64,000 bases of DNA from Streptococcus anginosus (GTDB lineage Bacteria > Bacillota > Bacilli > Lactobacillales > Streptococcaceae), in assembly GCF_001697145.1 (NCBI RefSeq), contig NZ_CP012719.1, positions 902,501-966,500 of the forward strand, given 5' to 3'. The stretch's first letter is position 1. Every line of letters begins with the position of its first letter. The notes beneath the pieces were generated by a model. It had not been told where the DNA came from. It saw only the letters and a list, made by a program, of their open reading frames with translations, and did not search any database. Below are positions 36,138 through 44,818 of the stretch, piece by piece. The translations under genes were made by a program, and so were the position numbers.

Positions 36138-37113
36138 CAAGCCCCTCCTCATAAATTTGTTTGACGATATTTTCAATTGTCAATTCTTTGATAGCTAGGT
36201 CTTCGATTGAATAATGATCAAAAATCTGATTAATAACTTGGGCATTAGTATAAATATCTGTCTGATAATGAATATTGAAATGATAAGAGTCAATTTTCTC
36301 AAAACGAAAACCATTGATTTGGAATAGCTCTTCTATTGGCGTTTGCGTTTTGAAAGAAATGGTTTTAACTGTTGAAAACTTTTCTCTTAATTTCGTCAGA
36401 CTTCCATCATAAACCTTTTTGCCCTTATCAATGATAAAAATTCGTCCACAGAGTGATTCAATATCTTGCATATCATGAGACGTAATGAGGAAAGTTGTCT
36501 GGTGTTCTTTATTCATAAAGCGAATGAAGGAGCGGATTGTTTCTTTTACGCTGGCATCAAGACCAATTGTAGGCTCATCTAAGAAAACAACGGCAGGCTG
36601 ATGAATGAAAATAGCAGCAAATTCGCAGCGAACTCGTTGCCCGAGCGAAAGATTACGAACAGGCTGGTGAATAAAATCTCCTAGCTGCAACAGGTCAATT
36701 AATTGCTCCAAGCGTTCCTCAAAAACTTTATCAGGAACGTCATAGATTTTCGCATGCAAAATAAAAGATTCCAGCACAGGAATATCCCAACGTAAATGTG
36801 ATTTTTGTCCGAACAAAACGCCAATTTGCTTATTGACTGCTGTACGATGTTTCTGTGGGGTAAGTCCATTAATTTTAACACTACCTCGATCTGGATAAAG
36901 AACACCTGTCAGCATTTTTATAGTCGTGGATTTTCCGCTTCCATTCGAACCAATATAACCAATAATTTCACCTTTTTGAACCGTTAATGAAATATTCTGT
37001 ACAGCGTGAATTTGTTTTTTCTTGGGGTGAAAAAAGGCTTTGATAGAACCCTTAAGACCTAATTCTTTCTCGACAATACTATATGTCTTATATAATTGAT
37101 TTGCTTCAATCAT
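36130..37113 (-). CDS. ABC transporter ATP-binding protein
   Basis: A 327-residue ATPase: Walker A GYIGSNGSGKSTTIKML, Q-loop GQKSHLRWD, signature LSLGQRVRCEFA, Walker B AVVFLDEPTIGLD, H-loop ITSHD. A C-terminal extension of about 80 residues follows the core, as in ABC-2 exporters of polysaccharide or antibiotic type. Two adjacent ATGs exist (37116, 37113); the second has better spacing to AAGGAG. It leads the exporter operon. The promoter upstream carries a candidate cre site. Substrate unknown. Confidence 0.92.
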   Translation of the reverse strand: MIEANQLYKTYSIVEKELGLKGSIKAFFHPKKKQIHAVQNISLTVQKGEIIGYIGSNGSGKSTTIKMLTGVLYPDRGSVKINGLTPQKHRTAVNKQIGVLFGQKSHLRWDIPVLESFILHAKIYDVPDKVFEERLEQLIDLLQLGDFIHQPVRNLSLGQRVRCEFAAIFIHQPAVVFLDEPTIGLDASVKETIRSFIRFMNKEHQTTFLITSHDMQDIESLCGRIFIIDKGKKVYDGSLTKLREKFSTVKTISFKTQTPIEELFQINGFRFEKIDSYHFNIHYQTDIYTNAQVINQIFDHYSIEDLAIKELTIENIVKQIYEEGLDE

Positions 37114-37130
37114 CATTATCTCCTTGTGGC

Positions 37131-37183
37131 AGAAAACGTTTGCGTATATTCATTATTATAACAAGTTCACGAAATCTGTGCAA
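37131..37183 (-). promoter_or_regulatory. ABC operon promoter with candidate cre site
   Basis: Minus strand: TTGCAC (37178-37183), 17-nt spacer, TATAAT (37155-37160). Downstream of the -10, ACGCAAACGTTTTCT (37131-37145, minus strand) fits the CcpA consensus WTGNAANCGNWNNCW with one mismatch. A site here would act as a roadblock. Confidence 0.6.
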
Positions 37184-37213
37184 GTGAATTTTATGGAATG
37201 ATCTTTTACACAG

Positions 37214-37250
37214 AAAAAAGGATGAGACAAAATTGCTCAACCTTTTCTTT
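37214..37250 (-). terminator. Terminator of the flavin operon
   Basis: On the minus strand, AAAAGGTTGAG pairs with CTCATCCTTTT (one mismatch), followed by TT. It ends transcription after the 414-residue FMN reductase gene. Confidence 0.75.
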
Positions 37251-37262
37251 GATTTCTTTAGA

Positions 37263-38507
37263 TCAATGACTGGAAGCAGCAGAAGTAGCATCTGCCTCAC
37301 TCGTGCTCTCGCTGTGACTACCTGTATCCGAAGCACCGGAAGTTGCATCAGCTTTAGCCTGTCCTCCTGCAGGAGCGAATGGACCGCTTCCGCCAACTAG
37401 CTGCTGACCAGTTGTTTCCAAGTACCATTCCAGCCATGGTCTGAAATTAAAGACAATTTCATTGATACCAGCGTAAGAGCCGTCTGGATAGTACATGGCC
37501 TGATAATTGTGTGTATTTAAAACTGGTGAATGCGGATTTGGAATCAGGGTGCGGACATATTCTTGATTGCCGTTACGCAAGGTTCCGACCACCCACTCTA
37601 CATTTTTCATTCTGCCAGCCGGAAGTGAATTGTGAACCGTTGATAGGCGGTTTCCTGACTGAGATGGTACACGTTTTGCCAGCATGGTATCAGGGTCTTG
37701 ATGTGCATTGTTGTAGTAGAGAAATTGGTTGTTGTCATCGGCGTAAGTCAGTTCAAAAGGCATGGATTTCAAGAACATATTGATCTGATCCACCGTTAAA
37801 ATACCGTGGTCTAGTTTTACATAGGTATCTCCTGAGACAGCGCCCACCATGGCAGCGGCTTTTTCAACCCATTCAGGATCATCTGGGTCAATGCCTTGAA
37901 TCGTTGTTGCGATAGGTTTGGTAACATCTAAATTTTCTGGTTCAATTGGTTTTGGTTTTTTCAATTTTGAAACGACCTCTACATATTTCATAAAATTATC
38001 CAAGCAGGTTTCAAGGAATTTGACGGTTCCTTCGTTGGTAATATTTCCCTCATCGTCAAAGGCTTCTTTGGCTTTTCCAAGCAGAAATTCATTTCCGGGA
38101 AGAGTATAAGCATTGACACCTGGTGCGTCAAGAATTTTGCGTAAATGGACCTGTGCGCGTGAAGTTCCTTGATCGTAGTAAGAAGCGCCCACAATCATGA
38201 CAGGCTTGTTTTCAAATGGATGAACTTCAAATGACAGCCACTCAAGCACGCTTTTCAGAGCGGCGGTAATGGTATGGTTGTGCTCAGGTGTTGCGATAAT
38301 GACTCCGTCTGCACGGGTAATTTTGTTGTATAGGAGGCGAAGCTGGAAAGATTCGTCCCATTTTTCGTCTTGATTAAACATCGGAACTTCATCGATTTCC
38401 AAGACTTCCAATTCAAATTTTAGTTTAAAATGCCTTCTGATAAATTCCAGTAATTCACGATTATACGATTGCTCTGCATTTGAGCCTACAATTCCTACAA
38501 ATTTCAT
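37263..38507 (-). CDS. NADPH-dependent FMN reductase with PAS-like domain and possible flavinylation tail
   Basis: A 414-residue three-part protein. Residues about 1-185 are a flavodoxin-like NADPH-dependent FMN reductase (MKFVGIVGSNAEQSYNREL; IIATPEHNHTITAALKSVLEWLS; GASYYDQGTSRAQ). Residues about 225-370 look like a PAS-type domain as found in DUF438 proteins (MPFELTYADDNNQFLYYNN; NYQAMYYPDGSYAGINEIVF). The last 45 residues are low-complexity and rich in A, S, T, D and E, with ADATSGAS (from residue 386) and ADATSAAS (from 405). These resemble the D-x-x-S/T-G-A-T/S motif to which ApbE attaches FMN, and apbE is in the same operon. Covalent flavinylation is inference. Confidence 0.85.
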   Translation of the reverse strand: MKFVGIVGSNAEQSYNRELLEFIRRHFKLKFELEVLEIDEVPMFNQDEKWDESFQLRLLYNKITRADGVIIATPEHNHTITAALKSVLEWLSFEVHPFENKPVMIVGASYYDQGTSRAQVHLRKILDAPGVNAYTLPGNEFLLGKAKEAFDDEGNITNEGTVKFLETCLDNFMKYVEVVSKLKKPKPIEPENLDVTKPIATTIQGIDPDDPEWVEKAAAMVGAVSGDTYVKLDHGILTVDQINMFLKSMPFELTYADDNNQFLYYNNAHQDPDTMLAKRVPSQSGNRLSTVHNSLPAGRMKNVEWVVGTLRNGNQEYVRTLIPNPHSPVLNTHNYQAMYYPDGSYAGINEIVFNFRPWLEWYLETTGQQLVGGSGPFAPAGGQAKADATSGASDTGSHSESTSEADATSAASSH

Positions 38508-38526
38508 TGCATCATTTCTCCTTTAC

Positions 38527-39135
38527 TTACAAGTTTTCCCAGTCGAAGTTTTCAGCTTCTTTGTGCAATAATTCCTGCGCGCTGGATAGTTTCTCGGTAA
38601 TTTTCACAAAAAGACGGAAATCATCAAAGAGTGCATCTAATTTTTGAATGGTTTCAAGGTCGATGAGATTGCCATCTTTATCAAATGCTTGCAGAGAGTG
38701 TGACAGCAAAAACTCAGATCCGGGCATGACGGAAGCTTTTAACTCAGGGGCATCCAAAATCTGGCGAAGCTGTAACTGTGCACGAGACGAACCCAAGGTC
38801 CCAAAGGAAGCGCCTGTAATCATCACGGGTTTATTGAGCATTGGATAAATACCGTAAGATAACCAAGCCAGAGCACTCATGAGTGAAGCTGGGATAGAGT
38901 GGTCGTACTCGGGCGTTCCTATAATGACCCCGTCAGCGGCTTCTATTTTTTCAGCAATTTCCGTTACAATAGCTGGAAGTTTTTTGTCTGCGGGTTTATT
39001 GAAAATGGGAATGTCTTTGATTTCCACCAGTTCAATTTCTGCTTTATCCGCAAAATGTTTTTGCATATATTGTAATAGTTGGCGATTGGTGGAACGTTTT
39101 GAATTTGTACCAACTAAACCGATGAGTTTTAACAT
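38527..39135 (-). CDS. NADPH-dependent FMN reductase
   Basis: A 202-residue flavodoxin-like reductase: MLKLIGLVGTNSKRSTNRQLL at the phosphate-binding N-terminus, IIGTPEYDHSIPASLMSALAWLS and GASFGTLGSSRAQLQLRQILDAP. It is a paralogue of the N-terminal half of its downstream neighbour and lacks the PAS-like domain and the tail. It lies 19 nt after apbE and 19 nt before the larger reductase, so the three form one operon. It probably supplies reduced flavin or passes electrons to the partner. Confidence 0.92.
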   Translation of the reverse strand: MLKLIGLVGTNSKRSTNRQLLQYMQKHFADKAEIELVEIKDIPIFNKPADKKLPAIVTEIAEKIEAADGVIIGTPEYDHSIPASLMSALAWLSYGIYPMLNKPVMITGASFGTLGSSRAQLQLRQILDAPELKASVMPGSEFLLSHSLQAFDKDGNLIDLETIQKLDALFDDFRLFVKITEKLSSAQELLHKEAENFDWENL

Positions 39136-39154
39136 AATTATTTCCTTTCCGATA

Positions 39155-40087
39155 TTAAAATAGCAGTTCTGGCTTTAAACCAGAAGAATAGAATAATTGA
39201 CCATCTTTTGTAATCCCTAACGCTTCAATCTGTTCTTCTTTTTCAACTTGTTCTAGAATAGACGATGGGCTTTCACCAAATAATCGTGTTGTCCAAATTT
39301 CACCATCTACAGAGCGATTAGACACAATCGTTAAACTAGCGACATTTGTCTCCACAGGATAGCCTGTCTTGCTATCAAGAATATGGTGATAGGAATGTCC
39401 TTGTTTTTCAAGGGTTCGCTCATAAATTCCTGAAGTCACAACGGATTGATTCACGATAGGAAGAATGGCGAGGTTATTTCCGCGTGTTAATTTTGGATGC
39501 TGAATCCCAATCCGCCAAGGACGCTTGGAAACTTGGTTGATTCCTAGTGTTAATACATTCCCGCCTAGATTGATGAGAGCAGAAGTCACGCCTTTATTTT
39601 TTAAGAACTCCATCACTTTATCAGCAATATAGCCTTTTGCAAGTGCTCCAAGATCAATTTTCATTCCTTCTTTTGCCAAAAAAACACTAGAAGAAGTAGA
39701 ATCGAGTTTAATAAAAGTAGGTTCTATTAAAGAAAGGCAATATTTGATTTCTTCCGGCTGAGGCACTTTAGCGTCTGAAAAACCAATTCGCCATGTTTGT
39801 ACAAGTGGTCCGATAGTAATATTTAAGTGACTATTTTGAGCTAAACTATGCTGTTTTCCTAGCTCAATTAGCTCAAACAAATCAGGATGCACCTGAACCC
39901 ATCGTTTTCCAGCTTGATGGTTGATTTTCATCAACTCCGAAGCATCATCATTTGCACTAAAGCGTTTCTCATACAGAAAAAGCAGCTGAATAACTTCGTC
40001 AAGTAGCAAACCTACTTGCGGATGCAGAATTGAAATCGTAATCGTCGTTCCCATTAAGTGAATGGAACGAGAGCTGAAGTCCACCAT
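39155..40087 (-). CDS. apbE: FAD:protein FMN transferase (ApbE family), cytoplasmic form
   Basis: A 310-residue flavin transferase that attaches FMN through a phosphoester bond to threonine or serine of target proteins. Family blocks: MGTTITISI near the N-terminus, MKIDLGALAKGYIADKVMEFL (about 162-182), ALINLGGNVLTLG and HHILDSKTGYPV. There is no signal peptide or lipobox, so the target should be cytoplasmic. No FMN_bind-domain protein is encoded nearby. The first candidate target is the 414-residue FMN reductase in the same operon. The ATG is preceded by AAAGGATG. Confidence 0.92.
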   Translation of the reverse strand: MVDFSSRSIHLMGTTITISILHPQVGLLLDEVIQLLFLYEKRFSANDDASELMKINHQAGKRWVQVHPDLFELIELGKQHSLAQNSHLNITIGPLVQTWRIGFSDAKVPQPEEIKYCLSLIEPTFIKLDSTSSSVFLAKEGMKIDLGALAKGYIADKVMEFLKNKGVTSALINLGGNVLTLGINQVSKRPWRIGIQHPKLTRGNNLAILPIVNQSVVTSGIYERTLEKQGHSYHHILDSKTGYPVETNVASLTIVSNRSVDGEIWTTRLFGESPSSILEQVEKEEQIEALGITKDGQLFYSSGLKPELLF

Positions 40088-40302
40088 ATCACATCCTTTC
40101 TACAAATAAAAAATACATACCTATTATAACAGATAGATAACGTTTTCACAAACTTTTTTATAATTTTCTGACAATTTCAACAAAGCTGTCTGTCTACAAG
40201 ATGAGATAAAAACTACATTGAGATTAGAAATGAAAGCATTCATGAAAAGTTCTCTTAAATTGATAGAAAATGTAATATTTTTCAGTTTTATGAGCAAATA
40301 TA

Positions 40303-40331
40303 TTGTAAACGCTAACACGTAATGTTATAAT
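40303..40331 (+). promoter_or_regulatory. nox promoter overlapped by a cre site
   Basis: TTGTAA (40303-40308), 17-nt spacer, TATAAT (40326-40331) with an extended TG. TTGTAAACGCTAACA (40303-40317) is a full match to the CcpA consensus WTGNAANCGNWNNCW and covers the -35 box. The rest of the 281-nt gap to apbE shows no gene. Confidence 0.8.
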
Positions 40332-40368
40332 GTTTTAGTAAATTAAAAATTAAGGTAGGAATTGCTCT

Positions 40369-41742
40369 ATGAGTAAAATTGTTGTTATCGGTGCCAACCA
40401 TGCTGGTACAGCTTGTATCAATACGATGTTAGACAACTTCGGAAATGAAAACGAAGTTGTTGTGTTTGACCAAAATTCAAACATTTCTTTTTTAGGATGC
40501 GGAATGGCGCTTTGGATTGGTAAGCAAATTGATGGTCCAGAAGGATTGTTCTATTCAGATAAGGAAAAACTTGAAGCAAAAGGTGCTAAAGTTTACATGG
40601 GAAGCCCTGTTTTATCAGTTGATTATGATAAAAAAGAAGTGACCGCACTTGTAAACGGTCAAGAACATCTTGAATCTTATGACAAATTGATTTTTGCGAC
40701 TGGTTCACAACCAATCATTCCGCCGATTAAAGGTGTTGAAATTGTTGAAGGGAATCGCGAATTTAAAGCGACTCTGGAAAACGTTCAGTTTGTAAAATTG
40801 TATCAAAATTCCGCAGAAGTCATTGAAAAGCTGAAAAACAATAAAGGAATCAATCGCGTTGCTGTTGTTGGAGCCGGCTACATTGGTGTTGAACTCGCAG
40901 AAGCTTTTGAACGCCTTGGAAAAGAAGTAATCTTAATTGATGTGGCAGATACTTGCCTTGCTGGTTACTACGATCGTGAATTATCTGACTTGATGAGTAA
41001 AAACTTAGCAGATCACGGCATTAAACTTGCCTACGGTCAAACTGTGCAAGCAGTTGAAGGCGAAGGCAAAGTTGAACGTATTGTAACAGATAAAGAAACG
41101 TTTGACGTAGATATGGTCATTATGGCTGTTGGCTTCCGACCAAACACTGCCCTTGGCGCTGGCAAGATTGAACTTTTCCGTAATGGTGCCTTCCTTGTTG
41201 ATAAAAAACAAGAAACAAGCATTCCAGGAGTTTACGCAGTTGGTGACTGTGCGACGATTTATGACAACGCCCTTGATGAAATGAGCTACATTGCACTTGC
41301 TTCAAACGCTGTCCGTTCAGGTATCGTTGGAGCTTACAATGCAACCGGTCATGAATTAGAAGGTATTGGTGTGCAAGGCTCAAACGGTATCAACATCTAC
41401 GACCTTAAAATGGTTTCAACTGGCTTGACCTTGGAAAAAGCAAAATCTGCTGGCTACAATGCGGTTGAAACTGGCTTTAACGACCTTCAAAAGCCAGAAT
41501 TTATCAAACACGATAACCATGAAGTAGCCATTCGTATCGTATTTGATAAAGATACACGTGTCATCCTTGGAGCACAAATGGCTTCACACGAAGATATTTC
41601 AATGGGCATTCATCTCTTCTCACTTGCAATCCAAGAAAAAGTGACCATTGATAAACTAGCTTTGACAGATATTTTCTTCCTGCCACACTTTAATAAACCT
41701 TATAACTACATTACAATGGCAGCATTGACGGCTGAAAAATAA
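40369..41742 (+). CDS. nox: Water-forming NADH oxidase
   Basis: A 457-residue FAD-dependent oxidase that reduces O2 to water with NADH, regenerating NAD+ and removing oxygen. It has an N-terminal FAD-binding [14 protein letters not shown] and the redox-active cysteine 44 in [11 protein letters not shown] second dinucleotide fold ([15 protein letters not shown]) lies near residue 165, then [10 protein letters not shown]. The C-terminal dimerisation domain ends [16 protein letters not shown]. It belongs to the CoA-disulfide reductase-like family, but length and motifs are those of streptococcal Nox. Monocistronic, with a strong promoter carrying a cre site. Confidence 0.95.
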   Translation: MSKIVVIGANHAGTACINTMLDNFGNENEVVVFDQNSNISFLGCGMALWIGKQIDGPEGLFYSDKEKLEAKGAKVYMGSPVLSVDYDKKEVTALVNGQEHLESYDKLIFATGSQPIIPPIKGVEIVEGNREFKATLENVQFVKLYQNSAEVIEKLKNNKGINRVAVVGAGYIGVELAEAFERLGKEVILIDVADTCLAGYYDRELSDLMSKNLADHGIKLAYGQTVQAVEGEGKVERIVTDKETFDVDMVIMAVGFRPNTALGAGKIELFRNGAFLVDKKQETSIPGVYAVGDCATIYDNALDEMSYIALASNAVRSGIVGAYNATGHELEGIGVQGSNGINIYDLKMVSTGLTLEKAKSAGYNAVETGFNDLQKPEFIKHDNHEVAIRIVFDKDTRVILGAQMASHEDISMGIHLFSLAIQEKVTIDKLALTDIFFLPHFNKPYNYITMAALTAEK

Positions 41743-41892
41743 AGATAAGATATTGAGTTTACAAACCAGTTTCGTATGAGGCTGGTTTGATTTTTTATTT
41801 AGAATTTCATTCTCTAAAACAAATTCTGCAAGCAATAATAAAAATAGAAAAATTATGCTAAAATAGAGAGAGAACATATTTGGGAGGCAACG

Positions 41893-43449
41893 ATGTCTGT
41901 TCAGACAGAAAAAGGAATATCAAATACCAAGAAAGAATTTGCATTTACATCTAGTTCGATTATTCTGCAAGTTTCAAGAGGAATTTTAGTCGGGATTATC
42001 GTGGGTGCAATTGTTGGTTCTTTTCGTTTTTTGATTGAAAAGGGATTTCATATCATTCAATATTTCTATCAGCAAGGTCATGATAGTATGATTTGGTTTG
42101 CTTTTATTTTGTTATTTTATGCTTGCGTGATTTGGATAAGTGCAAAGTTAACGCTCTCGGAAAAGGATATTAAAGGTTCTGGAATTCCGCAAGTAGAAGC
42201 AGAGCTGAAAGGGCTGATGACTTTATCTTGGTGGAGTGTCCTTTGGAAAAAGTACATTCTTGGTGTTTTAGCCATTGCAAGCGGCTTGATGCTAGGACGT
42301 GAGGGACCCAGTATTCAACTTGGAGCAATGGGTGGAAAGGGAATCGCCAAACATCTTCATTTAAGCCCTGTGGAAGAGCGTTCTTTGATTGCTAGTGGAG
42401 CGGCAGCAGGATTGGCAGCAGCTTTTAATGCTCCGATTGCGGGTTTACTGTTTGTTATTGAGGAAGTCTATCATCATTTTTCGCGTTTCTTTTGGGTCTC
42501 GTCTTTGGCGGCAAGTTTAACAGCGAATTTTGTTTCGCTTATGATTTTTGGAATGACCCCTGTATTAAATATGCCAGATAATATTCCTCTGATGGGGCTA
42601 GGGCAATACTGGCTTTATTTGTTGTTAGGAATCTTTCTTGGTTTTTCAGGATTTTTATATGAAAAAGTTGTTCTAGCCATGCCTCGTATTTATGATATGA
42701 TTGGTGAAATGTTGCATCTTTCTCCGCAATATTATCCTATTATAGCCTTTATTTTCATTTTACCAGTAGGATATTTCCTTCCACAGCTTTTAGGCGGTGG
42801 CAATCAACTGGTTCTCTCTTTAACCAGTCAACACTATCTGCTATTAACATTAGTGATGTTTTTTGTTATTCGCTTTATCTGGAGTATGATTAGTTATGGT
42901 AGTGGGCTTCCTGGTGGTATTTTTCTACCCATTTTAGCTCTCGGCTCTCTTTTGGGAGCAATTGTTGGTGTCGTTTGTGTGCGATTAGGCTTTGCAACTC
43001 AAGAGCAATTTCCCATTTTTATTATTTTAGGTATGAGTGGCTACTTTGGTGCCATTTCAAAGGCTCCGCTAACTGGCATCATTTTGGTGACTGAGATGGT
43101 TGGTGATATACGAAACCTCATGCCTCTTGGTCTAGTGACTTTAGTGGCATACGTTGTAATGGATTTACTGGGTGGAGCACCTGTGTATGAGGCTATGCTA
43201 GAGCGATTGCTTCCAGATAGCATGGCAGATGATAGTGAGACAACGCTTATCGAAATTCCTGTTTCTGAGAAAATAGCCGGCAAGCAAGTTCATGAATTGG
43301 AATTACCAAAAGATATTCTAATTACCATGCAACGTCACAACGGAAGAAATCAAACAGTGAATGGTAGCACGCGCCTGTATCTAGGAGATATGATTTATGT
43401 AGTCTTGAAAAAATCAGATATTGGACGCATTAAAGATTTGCTATTGTAA
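41893..43449 (+). CDS. ClC-type chloride/proton antiporter with C-terminal RCK_C domain
   Basis: A 518-residue ClC transporter. Signature regions in order: GSGIPQ (selectivity), GREGPSIQLG with the gating glutamate, IEEVYHHF with the internal proton glutamate, GLPGGIFLPILALG, and the pore tyrosine in APVYEAML. The presence of both glutamates indicates Cl-/H+ exchange rather than a passive channel. Residues about 445-518 form a TrkA_C/RCK_C-type regulatory domain. It may serve acid resistance or fluoride/chloride balance; the halide is not decided by sequence. It starts 150 nt after nox and ends at its own terminator. Confidence 0.92.
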   Translation: MSVQTEKGISNTKKEFAFTSSSIILQVSRGILVGIIVGAIVGSFRFLIEKGFHIIQYFYQQGHDSMIWFAFILLFYACVIWISAKLTLSEKDIKGSGIPQVEAELKGLMTLSWWSVLWKKYILGVLAIASGLMLGREGPSIQLGAMGGKGIAKHLHLSPVEERSLIASGAAAGLAAAFNAPIAGLLFVIEEVYHHFSRFFWVSSLAASLTANFVSLMIFGMTPVLNMPDNIPLMGLGQYWLYLLLGIFLGFSGFLYEKVVLAMPRIYDMIGEMLHLSPQYYPIIAFIFILPVGYFLPQLLGGGNQLVLSLTSQHYLLLTLVMFFVIRFIWSMISYGSGLPGGIFLPILALGSLLGAIVGVVCVRLGFATQEQFPIFIILGMSGYFGAISKAPLTGIILVTEMVGDIRNLMPLGLVTLVAYVVMDLLGGAPVYEAMLERLLPDSMADDSETTLIEIPVSEKIAGKQVHELELPKDILITMQRHNGRNQTVNGSTRLYLGDMIYVVLKKSDIGRIKDLLL

Positions 43450-43470
43450 AAGAGGGAAACCTCTTTTTTA
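43448..43470 (+). terminator. Terminator of the ClC gene
   Basis: AAAGAGG-GAAA-CCTCTTT hairpin followed by TTT. Confidence 0.8.
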
Positions 43471-43528
43471 GAACCTAAAAGAACAATCTATAATTTCCGA
43501 ACGATAAAAAATATTATACGTCATTATA

Positions 43529-43556
43529 TTGTAATTTCTGTACCTTATGTTATAAT
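43529..43556 (+). promoter_or_regulatory. guaC promoter
   Basis: TTGTAA (43529-43534), 16-nt spacer, extended TGTTATAAT ending at 43556. Confidence 0.65.
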
Positions 43557-43562
43557 ACTAAA

Positions 43563-43640
43563 GGAAACGTCAGGAAAGACGTAGCGATGTGAAAGCATAG
43601 GTAGGTCATTTTTGCATACAATTTACTATTTAAGGAGAGT
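43563..43640 (+). promoter_or_regulatory. Structured 5' leader of guaC (unassigned)
   Basis: An approximately 80-nt leader with two adjacent small hairpins: ACGTC (43567-43571) with GACGT (43578-43582), and ATGT (43587-43590) with GCAT (43595-43598) around GAAA. It ends with an AAGGAGAG ribosome binding site. It does not fit the purine riboswitch or any other class recognised here. Confidence 0.4.
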
Positions 43641-43643
43641 GAC

Positions 43644-44627
43644 ATGCTGAACGAATTTCCTATTTTTGATTATGAAGACATTCAATTGATTCCTAATAAA
43701 TGTATCCTCAAAAGTCGGTCAGAAGCTGATACGACAGTTACTTTTGGAAATCACACCTTCAAACTTCCTGTTGTTCCAGCTAATATGCAAACAATTCTGG
43801 ATGAAGATGTAGCAGAAAAATTGGCGAAAAGTGGCTATTTCTACATCATGCACCGTTTTGACGAATCTGACCGTATTCCTTTCATCAAGCGCATGCATGA
43901 GCAAGGACTGATTGCTTCCATTTCGGTTGGTGTGAAAGATTATGAATATAATTTCGTTAGCCAGTTGAAAGAAGATGCACCAGAATATATCACGATTGAT
44001 ATTGCGCATGGACATTCAGATAGTGTGATTGATATGATTCAGCACATCAAAAAAGAACTCCCTGATACTTTCGTGATTGCAGGAAATGTCGGGACACCAG
44101 AAGCTGTTCGTGAGCTGGAAAACGCTGGAGCAGATGCAACAAAAGTTGGCATTGGACCAGGAAAAGTTTGTATCACAAAAGTAAAAACTGGCTTTGGTAC
44201 AGGAGGTTGGCAATTAGCTGCTCTTCGTTGGTGTGCAAAAGCTGCACGCAAACCGATTATTGCGGACGGTGGCATTCGTACGCACGGCGACATTGCCAAA
44301 TCCATTCGCTTTGGTGCTACTATGGTGATGATTGGTTCCCTATTTGCAGGTCATATCGAAAGCCCAGGTCAAACGGTCGAAGTAGATGGTGAACAATTTA
44401 AAGAGTATTATGGTTCAGCTTCAGAGTACCAAAAGGGTGCTTATAAGAATGTGGAAGGAAAGAAAATTCTTTTACCAGTTAAAGGACATTTAGCTGACAC
44501 TTTAGTTGAAATGGAGCAGGACTTGCAAAGTGCTATTTCCTATGCCGGCGGAAGAGATTTAGCTGGTCTTAAGCACGTAGATTACGTCATTGTGAAAAAT
44601 TCCATTTGGAATGGTGACGCTCATTAA
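43644..44627 (+). CDS. guaC: GMP reductase
   Basis: A 327-residue IMPDH-family enzyme that converts GMP to IMP and ammonia with NADPH. It begins [20 protein letters not shown]. The catalytic loop reads [24 protein letters not shown], with the nucleophilic cysteine near residue 177, and the phosphate-binding [28 protein letters not shown] follows. It lacks CBS domains and has the bacterial type-2 GuaC length. It sits upstream of xpt-pbuX, giving a purine salvage block. Confidence 0.96.
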   Translation: MLNEFPIFDYEDIQLIPNKCILKSRSEADTTVTFGNHTFKLPVVPANMQTILDEDVAEKLAKSGYFYIMHRFDESDRIPFIKRMHEQGLIASISVGVKDYEYNFVSQLKEDAPEYITIDIAHGHSDSVIDMIQHIKKELPDTFVIAGNVGTPEAVRELENAGADATKVGIGPGKVCITKVKTGFGTGGWQLAALRWCAKAARKPIIADGGIRTHGDIAKSIRFGATMVMIGSLFAGHIESPGQTVEVDGEQFKEYYGSASEYQKGAYKNVEGKKILLPVKGHLADTLVEMEQDLQSAISYAGGRDLAGLKHVDYVIVKNSIWNGDAH

Positions 44628-44638
44628 CAATAAAATAA

Positions 44639-44705
44639 TTACTTATTTATATTACGAATTTGGCGTAATGTTTCTACAAGGCACCTAATGTCTAACAATA
44701 AGTAA
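44639..44705 (+). promoter_or_regulatory. Purine (guanine-class) riboswitch
   Basis: P1 is TTACTTATT/AATAAGTAA (44639-44647 with 44697-44705). P2 is ATTACG/CGTAAT around loop AATTTGG. The joining segment is GTTTCTAC. P3 is AGGCA/TGTCT around a CCTAA loop, which can kiss the GG of L2. The specificity base before the P1 3' strand is C (44696), indicating guanine or xanthine rather than adenine. Confidence 0.9.
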
Positions 44706-44769
44706 GTCTTCAACTTTCCTGCTATATTTTTTAGGAAGGAATTTTGTATTCAGTTGGTTAACCAATTGT

Positions 44770-44800
44770 TTTAGGCTTGCTTTTGGCAAGTCTTTTGTTA
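44770..44800 (+). terminator. Terminator of the xpt riboswitch (expression platform)
   Basis: AGGCTTGC (44773-44780) pairs with GCAAGTCT (44786-44793), then TTTTGTTATTT. Just upstream, TTGGTTAACCAA is palindromic and may take part in the alternative fold. Ligand binding should favour the terminator. Confidence 0.75.
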
Positions 44801-44818
44801 TTTCTAAAAGGAGATTTT

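Noticed and set aside
43563..43640. guaC leader as another purine riboswitch
   Set aside because: It lacks the GTTTCTAC joining segment and the three-way junction pairing.
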